NCBI RefSeq assembly: GCF_900156605.1
Contig: NZ_FTOA01000002.1
Span: forward strand, 310,001 to 374,000
From: Insolitispirillum peregrinum
Lineage (GTDB): Bacteria > Pseudomonadota > Alphaproteobacteria > Rhodospirillales > Rhodospirillaceae
Length of the DNA: 64,000 nt
Direction: 5' to 3'
The notes below the pieces were generated by a model, which saw only the letters and a list, made by a program, of their open reading frames with translations, ran no database searches and was not told where the DNA came from. Positions within the stretch are counted from its first letter, which is position 1. Every line of letters starts with the position of its first letter. Positions 1 to 7,373 of this stretch are shown piece by piece. The translations under genes were made by a program, and so were the position numbers.

Positions 1-329
1 CCCCGGTTCTGGCCGTGCTGCTGCACATGAACGGCGATGGTTTTGCCGTGCTGGTTGCCGCCATGGCGCTGGGGACTCCGACTCTCAGCCTGATCGGAGC
101 GGTGGGCGCGGCGCTGGTGCTGGGGGCACGGCGGGGCGGTGTGCTGCTGTCGCTGCTGGTCCTGCCGCTGTACATCCCGGTGCTGGTGTTCGGGGTTTCT
201 GCCGTGGACGCGGCGGTGATGGACTTCGGCTTCCGCGCCCAGTTGCTGATTCTGGGGGCAATGTTGCTGGGGGCGCTGGCCCTGTGCCCGTGGGCGGCGG
301 CGGCGGCATTGCGGCAGGCAGTGGATTAA
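1..329 (+). CDS. ccmB: Heme exporter permease CcmB, C-terminal part (5' end outside window)
   Basis: This is the last ~108 residues of the membrane subunit of the CcmABC(D) heme export complex, which acts in cytochrome c maturation at the inner membrane. The reading frame is open from the window edge to TAA at 327-329. It contains three very hydrophobic stretches, the CcmB-like motif LPLYIPVLVFG, and a C-terminus (CPWAAAAALR) that resembles the family end. ccmC would be expected nearby, but a repeat and a converging gene follow, so ccmB is the last gene of its transcript here. Identification rests on family pattern recognition of a partial protein. Confidence 0.8.
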   Translation, partial: PVLAVLLHMNGDGFAVLVAAMALGTPTLSLIGAVGAALVLGARRGGVLLSLLVLPLYIPVLVFGVSAVDAAVMDFGFRAQLLILGAMLLGALALCPWAAAAALRQAVD

Positions 330-344
330 AGTAGTGAGCCTGCG

Positions 345-536
345 TCAGGTCACAGTACACGACAAACAGAAAACAGGATCATGGAGCACTGCTCCAAACC
401 TCGCTGGGGCCTTAAGGCCCCAGACCCCATTCATTTGATATTGAAAGAAAAAATGGGAGTTTGGGGGCATCGCCACCAAACGGGTATGGGCGGTAGCCCA
501 TTCTCCTGCACGGACTGTCGTGTCCTGTGGCGTCAC
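345..536 (+). repeat. Repeat family A, copy A1 (forward orientation)
   Basis: A ~190-bp intergenic element bounded by inverted repeats (CACAGTACACGACA near 351-364; its complement TGTCGTGTCCTGTG at 516-529). Inside are the palindromes GGAGCACTGCTCC and GGGGCCTTAAGGCCCC, then CCCATT...AATGGG separated by an AT-rich spacer. It shares with copy A2 a 3' module containing GGGCATCGCCACCAAACGGG. It fills the gap between ccmB and the converging threonine aldolase gene and ends 8 nt from that gene's stop codon. Confidence 0.85.
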
Positions 537-543
537 ATTTGCT

Positions 544-1629
544 CTAACCTTCCCGCGACAACCGGTGCAGGGTTTCGGCGATCAGCAGGATATCGGCCTC
601 GCTGGTCGCCCAGCTGGTGACAAAGCGCGCCATGTCTCCGTCCCCGCTTTCATTGCTCCACGGGGCCCACTCCACGCCAATCCGGCGCAGGCAGGCTTCG
701 ACCACCGGGGTCAGGATGACGAACACCTCATTCGCCTGCACCGGCCAGACCGGTGGCATTCCGGCGTCGGCAAAGGCCTGCCCCAGCAACTGCGCCAGCG
801 CATTGGCATGGCGGGCGTTGGTCAGCCACAGATCATCCTGCAGATAGGCCTGTAGTTGTGCTCCGATAAAGCGCCCCTTGGCCACCAGATGACCGCTGCG
901 TTTGCGGCGATAGGCAAAGCCCCCGGCCAGAGCCGGATCAAAGAACACCACCGCCTCGGCGGCCCAGGCTCCGTTCTTGCTCGCCCCAAAGCTCAGGACA
1001 TCGACCCCGGCCTTCCAGGTCATTTCGGCAGCAGAACAGCCCAGTGTCACCAGCGCATTGGCAAACCGCGCCCCATCCATGTGCAGCAACAGCCCGTGAT
1101 CATGGCAGACCTCGGCCAGTGCGGCGATTTCCCCCACGCTGTACACTGTGCCCGATTCGGTGGCCTGGGTCAGTGATACGGCAGCCGCTGGCATCTGGTG
1201 CACGCTGCCCGCCGCTGCGGTGACCAGATGCATGTCCAGCACATCGGCGGTAATCTTGCCATTTGCCCCCGGCAAGGGATGTAGGCGCGCCCCACCGGAC
1301 AACTGTTCAACGGCGCCGCATTCATCGACCAGCACATGGGCCGCCTGATGGCAATAGACCGTGCCCCACGGTGGCGTCATTGCCGACAGGGCCAGCGCAT
1401 TGGCCGCCGTGCCGCTGACCAGCGGGAAAATCTCTGCCTGCGGGGCCTCCAGCACCTGCCGCAACGCCTGCTGTGCCGCCGTTGTTTCAGCGTCGGTACC
1501 ATAGGATGGGGCGGTTAACAAAAAGGACTGCTGATACAACGCCTGCGCGATTTGCGGGCAGCAGGCGGCCATCGTGTCAGAGGCGAGATGAATCACGGCC
1601 GGGGCCTCCGGCAACACAACAGGGTTCAT
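544..1629 (-). CDS. ltaE: Low-specificity L-threonine aldolase / beta-eliminating lyase family
   Basis: A PLP enzyme of fold type I that cleaves L-threonine or allo-threonine to glycine and acetaldehyde in the cytosol. The 361-residue length is normal. Visible family features are the substrate/cofactor loop LVSGTAAN, the HMDGARFANA motif whose Asp contacts the PLP ring nitrogen, and SFGASKNG with the Schiff-base lysine. The ATG at 1629 is preceded by AAGGA at good spacing. The gene is divergent from the amino acid ABC operon and converges on ccmB across repeat A1. Substrate stereospecificity cannot be read from sequence. Confidence 0.88.
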   Translation of the reverse strand: MNPVVLPEAPAVIHLASDTMAACCPQIAQALYQQSFLLTAPSYGTDAETTAAQQALRQVLEAPQAEIFPLVSGTAANALALSAMTPPWGTVYCHQAAHVLVDECGAVEQLSGGARLHPLPGANGKITADVLDMHLVTAAAGSVHQMPAAAVSLTQATESGTVYSVGEIAALAEVCHDHGLLLHMDGARFANALVTLGCSAAEMTWKAGVDVLSFGASKNGAWAAEAVVFFDPALAGGFAYRRKRSGHLVAKGRFIGAQLQAYLQDDLWLTNARHANALAQLLGQAFADAGMPPVWPVQANEVFVILTPVVEACLRRIGVEWAPWSNESGDGDMARFVTSWATSEADILLIAETLHRLSREG

Positions 1630-1666
1630 GGTGATTCCTTTTCACGCGGGATCGATGTTCTATCGC

Positions 1667-1698
1667 TTGACACTGCTTTGTAATGGCGCTGACATTAT
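1667..1698 (+). promoter_or_regulatory. Candidate sigma-70-type promoter of the amino acid ABC operon
   Basis: A perfect TTGACA lies at 1667-1672, with a weak -10-like CATTAT at 1693-1698 (20-nt spacer) or TGACAT at 1690-1695 (17-nt spacer). It sits in the 174-bp divergent gap before the ABC ATPase gene. Only the -35 hexamer is convincing. Confidence 0.25.
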
Positions 1699-1803
1699 CC
1701 GTCTGTGATCACGCCACCAACCCCCTCTTTTCGGAGGTTGCACGGCAGATTGACAGGACAGTATTCGCCATTTTCGCCGCCACGCCAGATCAGGGATGTT
1801 TCA

Positions 1804-2580
1804 GTGACTGCCAGCACCCCCGCCACCCTCGACGTCGAAGACATTCACAAAAGCTTTGGCGGACTGGAGGTTCTGAAAGGAATCTCGCTGACAGCCCGCG
1901 ACGGGGATGTGATCTCTCTGATCGGCTCGTCTGGCTCGGGCAAAAGCACCTTTCTGCGCTGCATCAACTTTCTGGAAACCCCCGACCGGGGCACGGTCCG
2001 CCTGAGCGGCGAGGCGGTGCAGGTCAAAAGCGGTCGCAAGGGGGCTGCCGTCACCGACGAACGGCAGCTTCAGCGCCTGCGGGCAAAGCTGGGATTCGTG
2101 TTCCAGAGCTTTAACCTGTGGCCGCACATGACCATCCTGCAAAACGTCATCGAAGCACCGATGCAGGTCAAGGGCCTGAGCCGGGCCGAAGCCACCGAGA
2201 TGGCCGAAAGCCTGCTGGCCAAGGTCGGCATCGCCCACAAGCGCCACGAATACCCCTCGCACATGTCCGGTGGCCAGCAGCAGCGGGCGGCGATTGCCCG
2301 TGCGCTGGCGATGGAACCGCAAGTGATTCTGTTTGATGAGCCGACCTCGGCCCTGGACCCGGAACTGGTGGTCGAAGTGCTGGGCGTCATGCGCAGCCTG
2401 GCCGAAGAAGGTCGCACCATGCTGATCGTCACCCACGAAATGGGCTTTGCCCGCGACGTGTCCTCGCAGGTCGTGTTCCTGCATCAGGGACGGATCGAGG
2501 AGCAGGGGGCGCCCGAGCAGATTTTCAAGGACCCGACCTCGCCGCGCCTGCGCCAGTTTCTGGCCAGCCATCTGCATTGA
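1804..2580 (+). CDS. Polar amino acid ABC transporter, ATP-binding protein (HisP/OccP type)
   Basis: Cytoplasmic ATPase energising amino acid import. It has Walker A (GSSGSGKST), the Q-loop ([11 protein letters not shown]), the signature motif (SGGQQQR), Walker B ([12 protein letters not shown]) and the switch histidine (VTHEMGFA). The insert between Walker A and the Q-loop (about residues 70-95) is typical of HisP/OccP/NocP-type ATPases. I start it at GTG 1804, which follows AGGGA and gives 258 residues, the normal length; an upstream in-frame ATG at 1705 would add a non-homologous 33-residue tail. It is the first gene of an operon with the binding protein and both permeases. The ligand is unknown; histidine, lysine/arginine/ornithine or an opine are all possible. 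Confidence 0.9.
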   Translation: MTASTPATLDVEDIHKSFGGLEVLKGISLTARDGDVISLIGSSGSGKSTFLRCINFLETPDRGTVRLSGEAVQVKSGRKGAAVTDERQLQRLRAKLGFVFQSFNLWPHMTILQNVIEAPMQVKGLSRAEATEMAESLLAKVGIAHKRHEYPSHMSGGQQQRAAIARALAMEPQVILFDEPTSALDPELVVEVLGVMRSLAEEGRTMLIVTHEMGFARDVSSQVVFLHQGRIEEQGAPEQIFKDPTSPRLRQFLASHLH

Positions 2581-2595
2581 TCCTGCTTTTCAGCG

Positions 2596-2630
2596 TCGCC
2601 CCCGACCTCTGTCCGGGGCGATTTTCCTTT
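2596..2630 (+). terminator. Hairpin between ATPase and binding-protein genes
   Basis: TCGCCCC...GGGGCGA forms a 7-bp stem followed by ATTTTCCTTT. Lying inside the operon, it could be a partial terminator or an mRNA 3'-end stabiliser giving unequal ATPase and binding-protein levels. Confidence 0.5.
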
Positions 2631-2653
2631 AACGCAACTCAGGAGCCGCTCCC

Positions 2654-3424
2654 GTGAAAGCTTTCAAACTCTCCGCCCTGACCCTCGCCGCCGCCGTTGC
2701 CGTTTCGGCGGCCGTTGCCGGGAGCACCGCCGCTCAGGCCGCTGAAAAGGTGCGTCTGGCCACCGAAGGCGCTTTCCCTCCGTTCAACACCATCGACAGC
2801 GCCGGCAAGCCGCAGGGCTTCGACGTGGATATCGGTCTGGCCCTGTGCGCCGAAATGAAGGTGGAATGCGAAGTCGTCACCCAGGATTGGGACGGCATCA
2901 TTCCGGGCCTGCTGGCCAAGAAATACGATGCGATTATCGCCTCGATGTCGATCACCCCGGAACGCAAGGAAGCGGTGGCCTTCACCAACCCCTACTATTC
3001 CAACAAGCTGCAGTTCGTTGCCCCCAAGGGCAAGGACTTCACCCTGACCAAGGACGGCCTGAAGGGCAAGACCATCGGTGCCCAGCGCTCCACCATCTCG
3101 GCCTCGTGGATGGAAGAGCACATGCCCGGCGTCGAGGTGAAGCTGTACGGCACGCAGGAAGAAGCCTTCCTCGACCTCGCTTCGGGCCGTCTGGATCTGG
3201 TGATCAACGACGTCTATGTCACCTATGGCTGGCTGAACAGCGACGCGGGCAAGGGCTTTGAGTTCAAGGGCTCGCCGGTCTATGACGACGACAAGATCGG
3301 CATTGCCCTGCGCAAGGACGACACCGCCTTGCGCGACAAGATGAACGCTGCGCTGGAGGCCATTCGCAAGAACGGCACCTATGACAAGCTGAACGCCAAG
3401 TATTTCCCGTTCAGCATCTACTAA
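2654..3424 (+). CDS. Periplasmic amino acid-binding protein (HisJ/ArgT-type, SBP_bac_3)
   Basis: Solute-binding receptor of the ABC importer. A Sec signal peptide covers residues 1 to about 29 (lysines, an Ala/Val-rich core, cleavage near AQA|AEK). The mature part begins VRLATEGAFPPFN, the usual strand-1 and ligand-loop signature, followed by GFDVDI and later GKTIGAQRST and DLASGRLDLVI, which are all family landmarks. Length (256 aa) is typical. The start is GTG 2654 with CAGGAG upstream. It resembles lysine/arginine/ornithine or histidine binders, but ligand specificity is not certain. Confidence 0.9.
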   Translation: MKAFKLSALTLAAAVAVSAAVAGSTAAQAAEKVRLATEGAFPPFNTIDSAGKPQGFDVDIGLALCAEMKVECEVVTQDWDGIIPGLLAKKYDAIIASMSITPERKEAVAFTNPYYSNKLQFVAPKGKDFTLTKDGLKGKTIGAQRSTISASWMEEHMPGVEVKLYGTQEEAFLDLASGRLDLVINDVYVTYGWLNSDAGKGFEFKGSPVYDDDKIGIALRKDDTALRDKMNAALEAIRKNGTYDKLNAKYFPFSIY

Positions 3425-3449
3425 GCCCCGGATATATCATGCCAGAACA

Positions 3450-3493
3450 GGCAGGGCCCCACCGGATGGCGAGGCTCTGCCGGTTTGTTTTTT
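3450..3493 (+). terminator. Attenuator-like hairpin downstream of the binding-protein gene
   Basis: GGCAGGGCC (3450-3458) pairs with GGCTCTGCC (3473-3481), one G-T pair included, and is followed by GGTTTGTTTTTT. This is a good intrinsic terminator shape placed just before the first permease gene, so it probably limits read-through from the abundant binding protein into the permeases. Confidence 0.65.
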
Positions 3494-3505
3494 GCGGAGC
3501 CGATC

Positions 3506-4183
3506 ATGGATTTGCACGGTTTTGGTCCCCTGTTGCTCGAAGGAGTCCTGGTAACGGTCGAGGTCGCCGTCACCGCCTGCGCTGTCGGGCTGATGCTGGG
3601 GCTGGCCGGGGCCGTCGCCAAGCTGTCCGAGGTCGCCGCCCTGCGCTGGCTGGCCGAGGTCTACACCACCCTGTTCCGGGGCCTGCCGGAATTTCTGGTG
3701 GTGCTGATCGTTTACTTTGCCGGGGCTGCGGTGCTGACCGCCACCATCGGCGGCGGAACCTATGTCGATGTGCCGCCGTTCATCGCGGGCAGTCTGGCTC
3801 TGGCGACCACTTTTGGCGCCTATGCCACCGAAGTCTTTCGCGGGGCCATTCAGGCCATCCCGCAGGGCCATGTCGAAGCCGGTCTGGCACTGGGCCTGTC
3901 CCGGCGGAAAATCTTCTGGCGGCTGGTGATGCCGCAGGTGATGCGCTATGCCCTGCCCGGCCTTGGCAACCTGTTTCTGGTGTTGCTGAAAGATACCGCG
4001 CTGGTGTCGATGATCGGGGTGTCCGACCTGATGCGTCAGGCCGATATCGCCCGTGGGGCCACCCGCGACACCTTTACCTTTTACGCCATCGCGGCGGTGA
4101 TGTACCTGACCCTGACCGCTATCACCACCGCCGTTCTGGCCCGTCTGGAACAGCGCGCCAACCGTGGCGTGCGCCGCGCTTAG
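3506..4183 (+). CDS. Amino acid ABC transporter permease (HisQ-type)
   Basis: Inner-membrane channel subunit. The EAA loop region EAGLALGLSRRKIFWRLVMPQ (split here as EAGLALGLSRR and FWRLVMPQ) and the FRGLPEFLVVL motif identify the HisMQ permease family. The 225-residue protein has about five hydrophobic helices. I start at ATG 3506, 6 nt after GCGGAG; a TTG at 3485 is in frame but lies within the terminator T-tract. It is paired with the next permease gene, as heterodimeric permeases normally are. Confidence 0.9.
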   Translation: MDLHGFGPLLLEGVLVTVEVAVTACAVGLMLGLAGAVAKLSEVAALRWLAEVYTTLFRGLPEFLVVLIVYFAGAAVLTATIGGGTYVDVPPFIAGSLALATTFGAYATEVFRGAIQAIPQGHVEAGLALGLSRRKIFWRLVMPQVMRYALPGLGNLFLVLLKDTALVSMIGVSDLMRQADIARGATRDTFTFYAIAAVMYLTLTAITTAVLARLEQRANRGVRRA

Positions 4184-4242
4184 GGCAAATCCCGAGCAGA
4201 TGGGCTCATCTGCGACGACACATTTGCTGAAAATACAATACA

Positions 4243-4287
4243 TTAGAGCATTTTGAGCGATCGAGAGAGAACGCAAAACGCTCTAAA
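4243..4287. repeat. Palindromic repeat family C, copy C1
   Basis: TTAGAGCATTTTGAGCG and CGCAAAACGCTCTAA form an imperfect inverted repeat between the two permease genes. The AGAGC/GCTCT ends are shared with other family C and B copies in the window. It is the most divergent member of the group. Confidence 0.5.
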
Positions 4288-4311
4288 CGACCGGAAATAC
4301 AGGAGACGACC

Positions 4312-5037
4312 ATGGACTTTTCGGTTGATCTGATTTGGCGCAGCCTGCCCAAACTGCTCAGCGGGGCCGGACTGACGGCGGAACTGATTGCCCTGTCGGG
4401 TGTCATCGGCTTTTGCATCGCCCTGCCGATGGCCGTTGCCCGCACCGCCCGCTCGCGGCTGCTGCGCTGGTTGTCGGGTGGCTATATCTTCTTTTTCCGT
4501 GGCACGCCGCTGCTGGTGCAGATTTTTCTGATCTATTACGGCCTCAGCGGTTTTGCGTGGGTGCGGGAGAATGAGCTGCTGTGGCCGATCCTGCGCGAGG
4601 CCTATTGGTGCGCCATCATCGCCTTCTCGCTCAACACCAGCGCCTACAGCGCCGAAATTTTCCGTGGCTCGATGCAGGCGGTGCCGGTGGGGGAAATCGA
4701 AGCCGGGCGCGCACTGGGCCTGAGCCGGTGGCAGATTTTCCGCCGCATCCTGTGGCCGCGTGCCTTCCGCATGGGCCTGCCTGCCTATGGCAACGAAATC
4801 ATCTTCATGATCAAAAGCTCGGCGCTGGCCTCGACCATCACCCTGATGGACCTGACCGGTGTCGCCCGTGCGCTGGTCGCCAAGACCTACAAGCCGGTCG
4901 AAGTGTTTCTTGCCGCTGGCGTGCTATACCTGATCCTGATCTATGCGCTGACCTTTGCACTGCGGGTGATCGAAAAGCGCTGGGACATCCGCCGTCCCAA
5001 CCCGCCGGTGCGGGCCGAAGACGCCGGTCCGGCCTAA
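4312..5037 (+). CDS. Amino acid ABC transporter permease (HisM-type)
   Basis: Second inner-membrane channel subunit of the importer. Hallmarks are FFRGTPLLVQIFLIYYG near residue 60, SAEIFRGSMQAVP, and the EAA loop EAGRALGLSRWQIFRRILWP, which docks on the ATPase. The 241-residue length is usual for HisM. ATG 4312 follows AGGAGA at good spacing. It ends the operon; repeats A2 and B1 follow. Confidence 0.9.
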   Translation: MDFSVDLIWRSLPKLLSGAGLTAELIALSGVIGFCIALPMAVARTARSRLLRWLSGGYIFFFRGTPLLVQIFLIYYGLSGFAWVRENELLWPILREAYWCAIIAFSLNTSAYSAEIFRGSMQAVPVGEIEAGRALGLSRWQIFRRILWPRAFRMGLPAYGNEIIFMIKSSALASTITLMDLTGVARALVAKTYKPVEVFLAAGVLYLILIYALTFALRVIEKRWDIRRPNPPVRAEDAGPA

Positions 5038-5087
5038 CGCAGTGAGTGCAAAATCATTGCAATAAAACAAAAGGTTAAACCAGCGTG

Positions 5088-5287
5088 CCTGAGTCAGACC
5101 ACAGGACACGACAAAAAACAAAAAGATCATGGAGCGCTGCTCCAAACCTCGCCGGGGCCTTAAGGCCCCGGACCCCATTGACTTGATAGTGAAAGAAAAA
5201 TGGGGGCTTGGGGGCATCGCCACCAAACGGGTTTGGGCGGTAGCCCACACTGATCCCACCAACTGTCGTGTACTGTGGCATCAGACT
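5088..5287 (+). repeat. Repeat family A, copy A2 (forward orientation)
   Basis: Same architecture as A1: inverted terminal sequences (CACAGGACACGAC near 5100; ACTGTCGTGTACTGTG at 5263-5278), internal GGAGCGCTGCTCC and GGGGCCTTAAGGCCCC palindromes, then CCCCATT...AATGGGG. It carries the same 3' GGGCATCGCCACCAAACGGG module as A1. It lies between the converging HisM-type permease and I78 genes and abuts repeat B1 directly. Confidence 0.85.
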
Positions 5288-5288
5288 T

Positions 5289-5381
5289 AGAGCGTTTTCA
5301 CACCGAGCGAAAACGCTCGCCATTTTTCGTGCCGCATTTTCCGAGCCGTTGACCGGAGACGGTCAACTTGAAAATGCTCTA
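5289..5381 (-). repeat. Palindromic repeat family B, copy B1 (reverse orientation)
   Basis: A ~93-bp element made of two stems: GAGCGTTTTC...GAAAACGCTC at one end and TTGACCG...CGGTCAA at the other. The reverse complement closely matches copies B2 and B3. The outer ends AGAGCG and CTCT recall family C. It fills the gap between A2 and the I78 gene. Confidence 0.85.
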
Positions 5382-5393
5382 ACGCACGCCGGG

Positions 5394-5687
5394 CTAGCCG
5401 CAGCTGAGGCCGGTGACCACGCCGTCGCTGTTGACGTGGGCGTTCAGGCGTTCGGGGCGGAAGTCATAGGTGGTCGGGCTGCCGCTGTCGAGCACCCGTA
5501 CACCGGGGAGCTGACTGGCCAGCGGTCCGGCCGGTTGCCCGATCCAGCCCTGCATCGCCTCTCCGCCACAGGACGACAGCCCGGAAACTGTCTGGCGGGT
5601 GCCATCACACCCGGCGAGGGTCAACGCCATGCCGACCAGCGCCATCGCGCCGAGGCTTCCCCTGATCCACCCATCTGCCTGCCGCAT
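5394..5687 (-). CDS. Small lipoprotein, peptidase inhibitor I78 family
   Basis: A 97-residue secreted lipoprotein: N-terminal hydrophobic segment with lipobox LAGC around residue 27, then a short domain ending DFRPERLNAHVNSDGVVTGLSCG (read as DFRPERLN...VVTGLSCG). The sequence GQPA...LPGVRV...DFRPERLN is the I78 inhibitor (PF11720) signature, known from Aspergillus elastase inhibitor homologues. It starts 16 nt after the hldE stop, so it is probably co-transcribed with hldE. Inhibitory activity is inferred from the family only. Confidence 0.8.
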   Translation of the reverse strand: MRQADGWIRGSLGAMALVGMALTLAGCDGTRQTVSGLSSCGGEAMQGWIGQPAGPLASQLPGVRVLDSGSPTTYDFRPERLNAHVNSDGVVTGLSCG

Positions 5688-5703
5688 CGCCCCGTGCCCC
5701 CTG

Positions 5704-7209
5704 TTAAAGTGTCTCTGCCGTCATGCGGCGGATGGTATTGGTGGTTGACTGACCCGGTTCCAGTACGGCCAGAACCACCTGTCCACCGTTGGCAATCACC
5801 AGATCAGCACCGACCACGGTCTCTACCGTATAATCGGCCCCCTTGACCAGCACATCCGGCAGCAACCGGGTGATGACCTCCAGCGGGGTATCTTCGCCAA
5901 AGATCAGTACACCATCAACCATCATCAACGAGGCCAGCACCGCCGAGCGGGCGGCTTCGCTTTGCACGGGCCGGGTTTCCCCCTTCAGGCGGCGGACCGA
6001 GGCATCGGCGTTGACCCCGACCACCAGCCGGTCACAGGCGGCACGGGCCTGCCGCAACAGGGACAGGTGCCCCGGATGCAACAGGTCAAAACAGCCATTG
6101 GTAAAACCGACCCGCAAGCCTTGTGCTTTCCAGCGTTCAACCTGTGCCGCCATCTGGTCCAGTGACAAAACCCTGGTTTCAGCCTGATCCAGATCCTGAT
6201 GATGCAGGGCGGTCACCAGCTCGTCGGCATGAACCGCTGCAGTTCCCACCTTGCCGACCACAATCCCGGCGGCGATATTGGCCAGATAGGCCGAATCCAC
6301 CAGATCCAGCCCGGCGGCCATCGCGGCCCCCATGGTGGCAATAACGGTGTCACCGGCGCCTGACACGTCAAACACTTCGCGCGCTTCGGCGGGCAGGTGA
6401 TGAACTTGCCCGGCGGGGGACAGCTCATCGCCGGTCACCAGCGTCATGCCGTCCTGACTGCGCGTTGCCAGCACCCCGGCAATACCACAGCGCTCAATAA
6501 TCACCCGGGCGGCGGCAATCACGTCATCATCATTGCCGGTTGGCAAATCGCTGGCCTCGGTCAGCTCTTTCCGGTTCGGGGTGACCAGCGTTGCGCCTGC
6601 ATACAGGCTGTAGTCGCGCCCCTTGGGGTCAACGATCACCGGCACGCCAGCCTGTCGGGCGGCAGCGATGATCTTCTGGATCACCAGCGGGGTCAGAACA
6701 CCCTTGCCATAGTCGGACAGGATCACCACCGTACAGGCCGCGCCGGTGCTGCCACTGAGAATGGCTTCGGCGTTGGCAATCAGGGTGGCTTCGTGGTGGG
6801 CGGTCAGCGGGCGGATGGTTTCCTGATCGGCGCGCAGCAGCTGCTGCGATCCGGCGATGTAGCGGGTCTTGATCGAGGTGGCCCGTCCCTGCTCGACTTC
6901 CAGCATCGGAACCACGTTCGGCAAGGCCCCCAGCATGGTGGCGACTTCGCTGGCGGCAGCATCATCGCCGACCAGCGACAGGAATTGCACCTTTGCCCCC
7001 AGTCCGACCAGATTGCGAACCACGTTGCCCGACCCGCCAAGCATGGCGGTTTCACGGGTGACGCGGACCACGGGTATGGGAGCCTCGGGGCTGATGCGGT
7101 CCACCACCCCATAGACAAAACGATCCAGCATGATATCACCAACACACAGGACCTGTGCGGTGGTGAACAGGGGGACGGCAGACGCCAGGCGCGAGTGTGT
7201 TTCTGTCAT
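5704..7209 (-). CDS. hldE: Bifunctional heptose 7-phosphate kinase / heptose 1-phosphate adenylyltransferase
   Basis: It makes ADP-D-glycero-beta-D-manno-heptose precursors for the LPS inner core. Residues 1 to ~330 are a PfkB/ribokinase-type kinase (GDIMLDRFVYG at the start; GGSGNVVRN substrate loop; catalytic VSGAGDTV motif). Residues ~360-501 are a nucleotidyltransferase (FTNGCFDLLHPGHLS with the HxGH motif). The 501-residue fused form is typical. The start ATG at 7209 is separated from the divergent gene at 7374 by 164 bp. It implies a heptose-containing LPS. Confidence 0.95.
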   Translation of the reverse strand: MTETHSRLASAVPLFTTAQVLCVGDIMLDRFVYGVVDRISPEAPIPVVRVTRETAMLGGSGNVVRNLVGLGAKVQFLSLVGDDAAASEVATMLGALPNVVPMLEVEQGRATSIKTRYIAGSQQLLRADQETIRPLTAHHEATLIANAEAILSGSTGAACTVVILSDYGKGVLTPLVIQKIIAAARQAGVPVIVDPKGRDYSLYAGATLVTPNRKELTEASDLPTGNDDDVIAAARVIIERCGIAGVLATRSQDGMTLVTGDELSPAGQVHHLPAEAREVFDVSGAGDTVIATMGAAMAAGLDLVDSAYLANIAAGIVVGKVGTAAVHADELVTALHHQDLDQAETRVLSLDQMAAQVERWKAQGLRVGFTNGCFDLLHPGHLSLLRQARAACDRLVVGVNADASVRRLKGETRPVQSEAARSAVLASLMMVDGVLIFGEDTPLEVITRLLPDVLVKGADYTVETVVGADLVIANGGQVVLAVLEPGQSTTNTIRRMTAETL

Positions 7210-7373
7210 GATGACGGTACACTACCACCAGCGACTCTGGTTCGCCAAGGGATGTTGTCACCTTTGCCGCGGCCGGAAAGCAGTTGGAACAGAATGGGTC
7301 CGGCTGGTGAAATTTCAGCCTGAATGGCGCTGAAGCCTTTCCTTTATAGCCTTTTTAGGGTTGGATATTCCCA

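Noticed and set aside
345-536. Family A as a CRISPR array or tandem repeat
   Set aside because: The copies are dispersed over 44 kb, differ in orientation, and have no regular spacers.
5075-5323. Small ORFs inside the family A repeats (also at 345-536, 17030-17254 and 43327-43722)
   Set aside because: They recur because the repeats recur, but their frames differ between copies, they have no good ribosome-binding sites, and the hairpins explain the conservation better.
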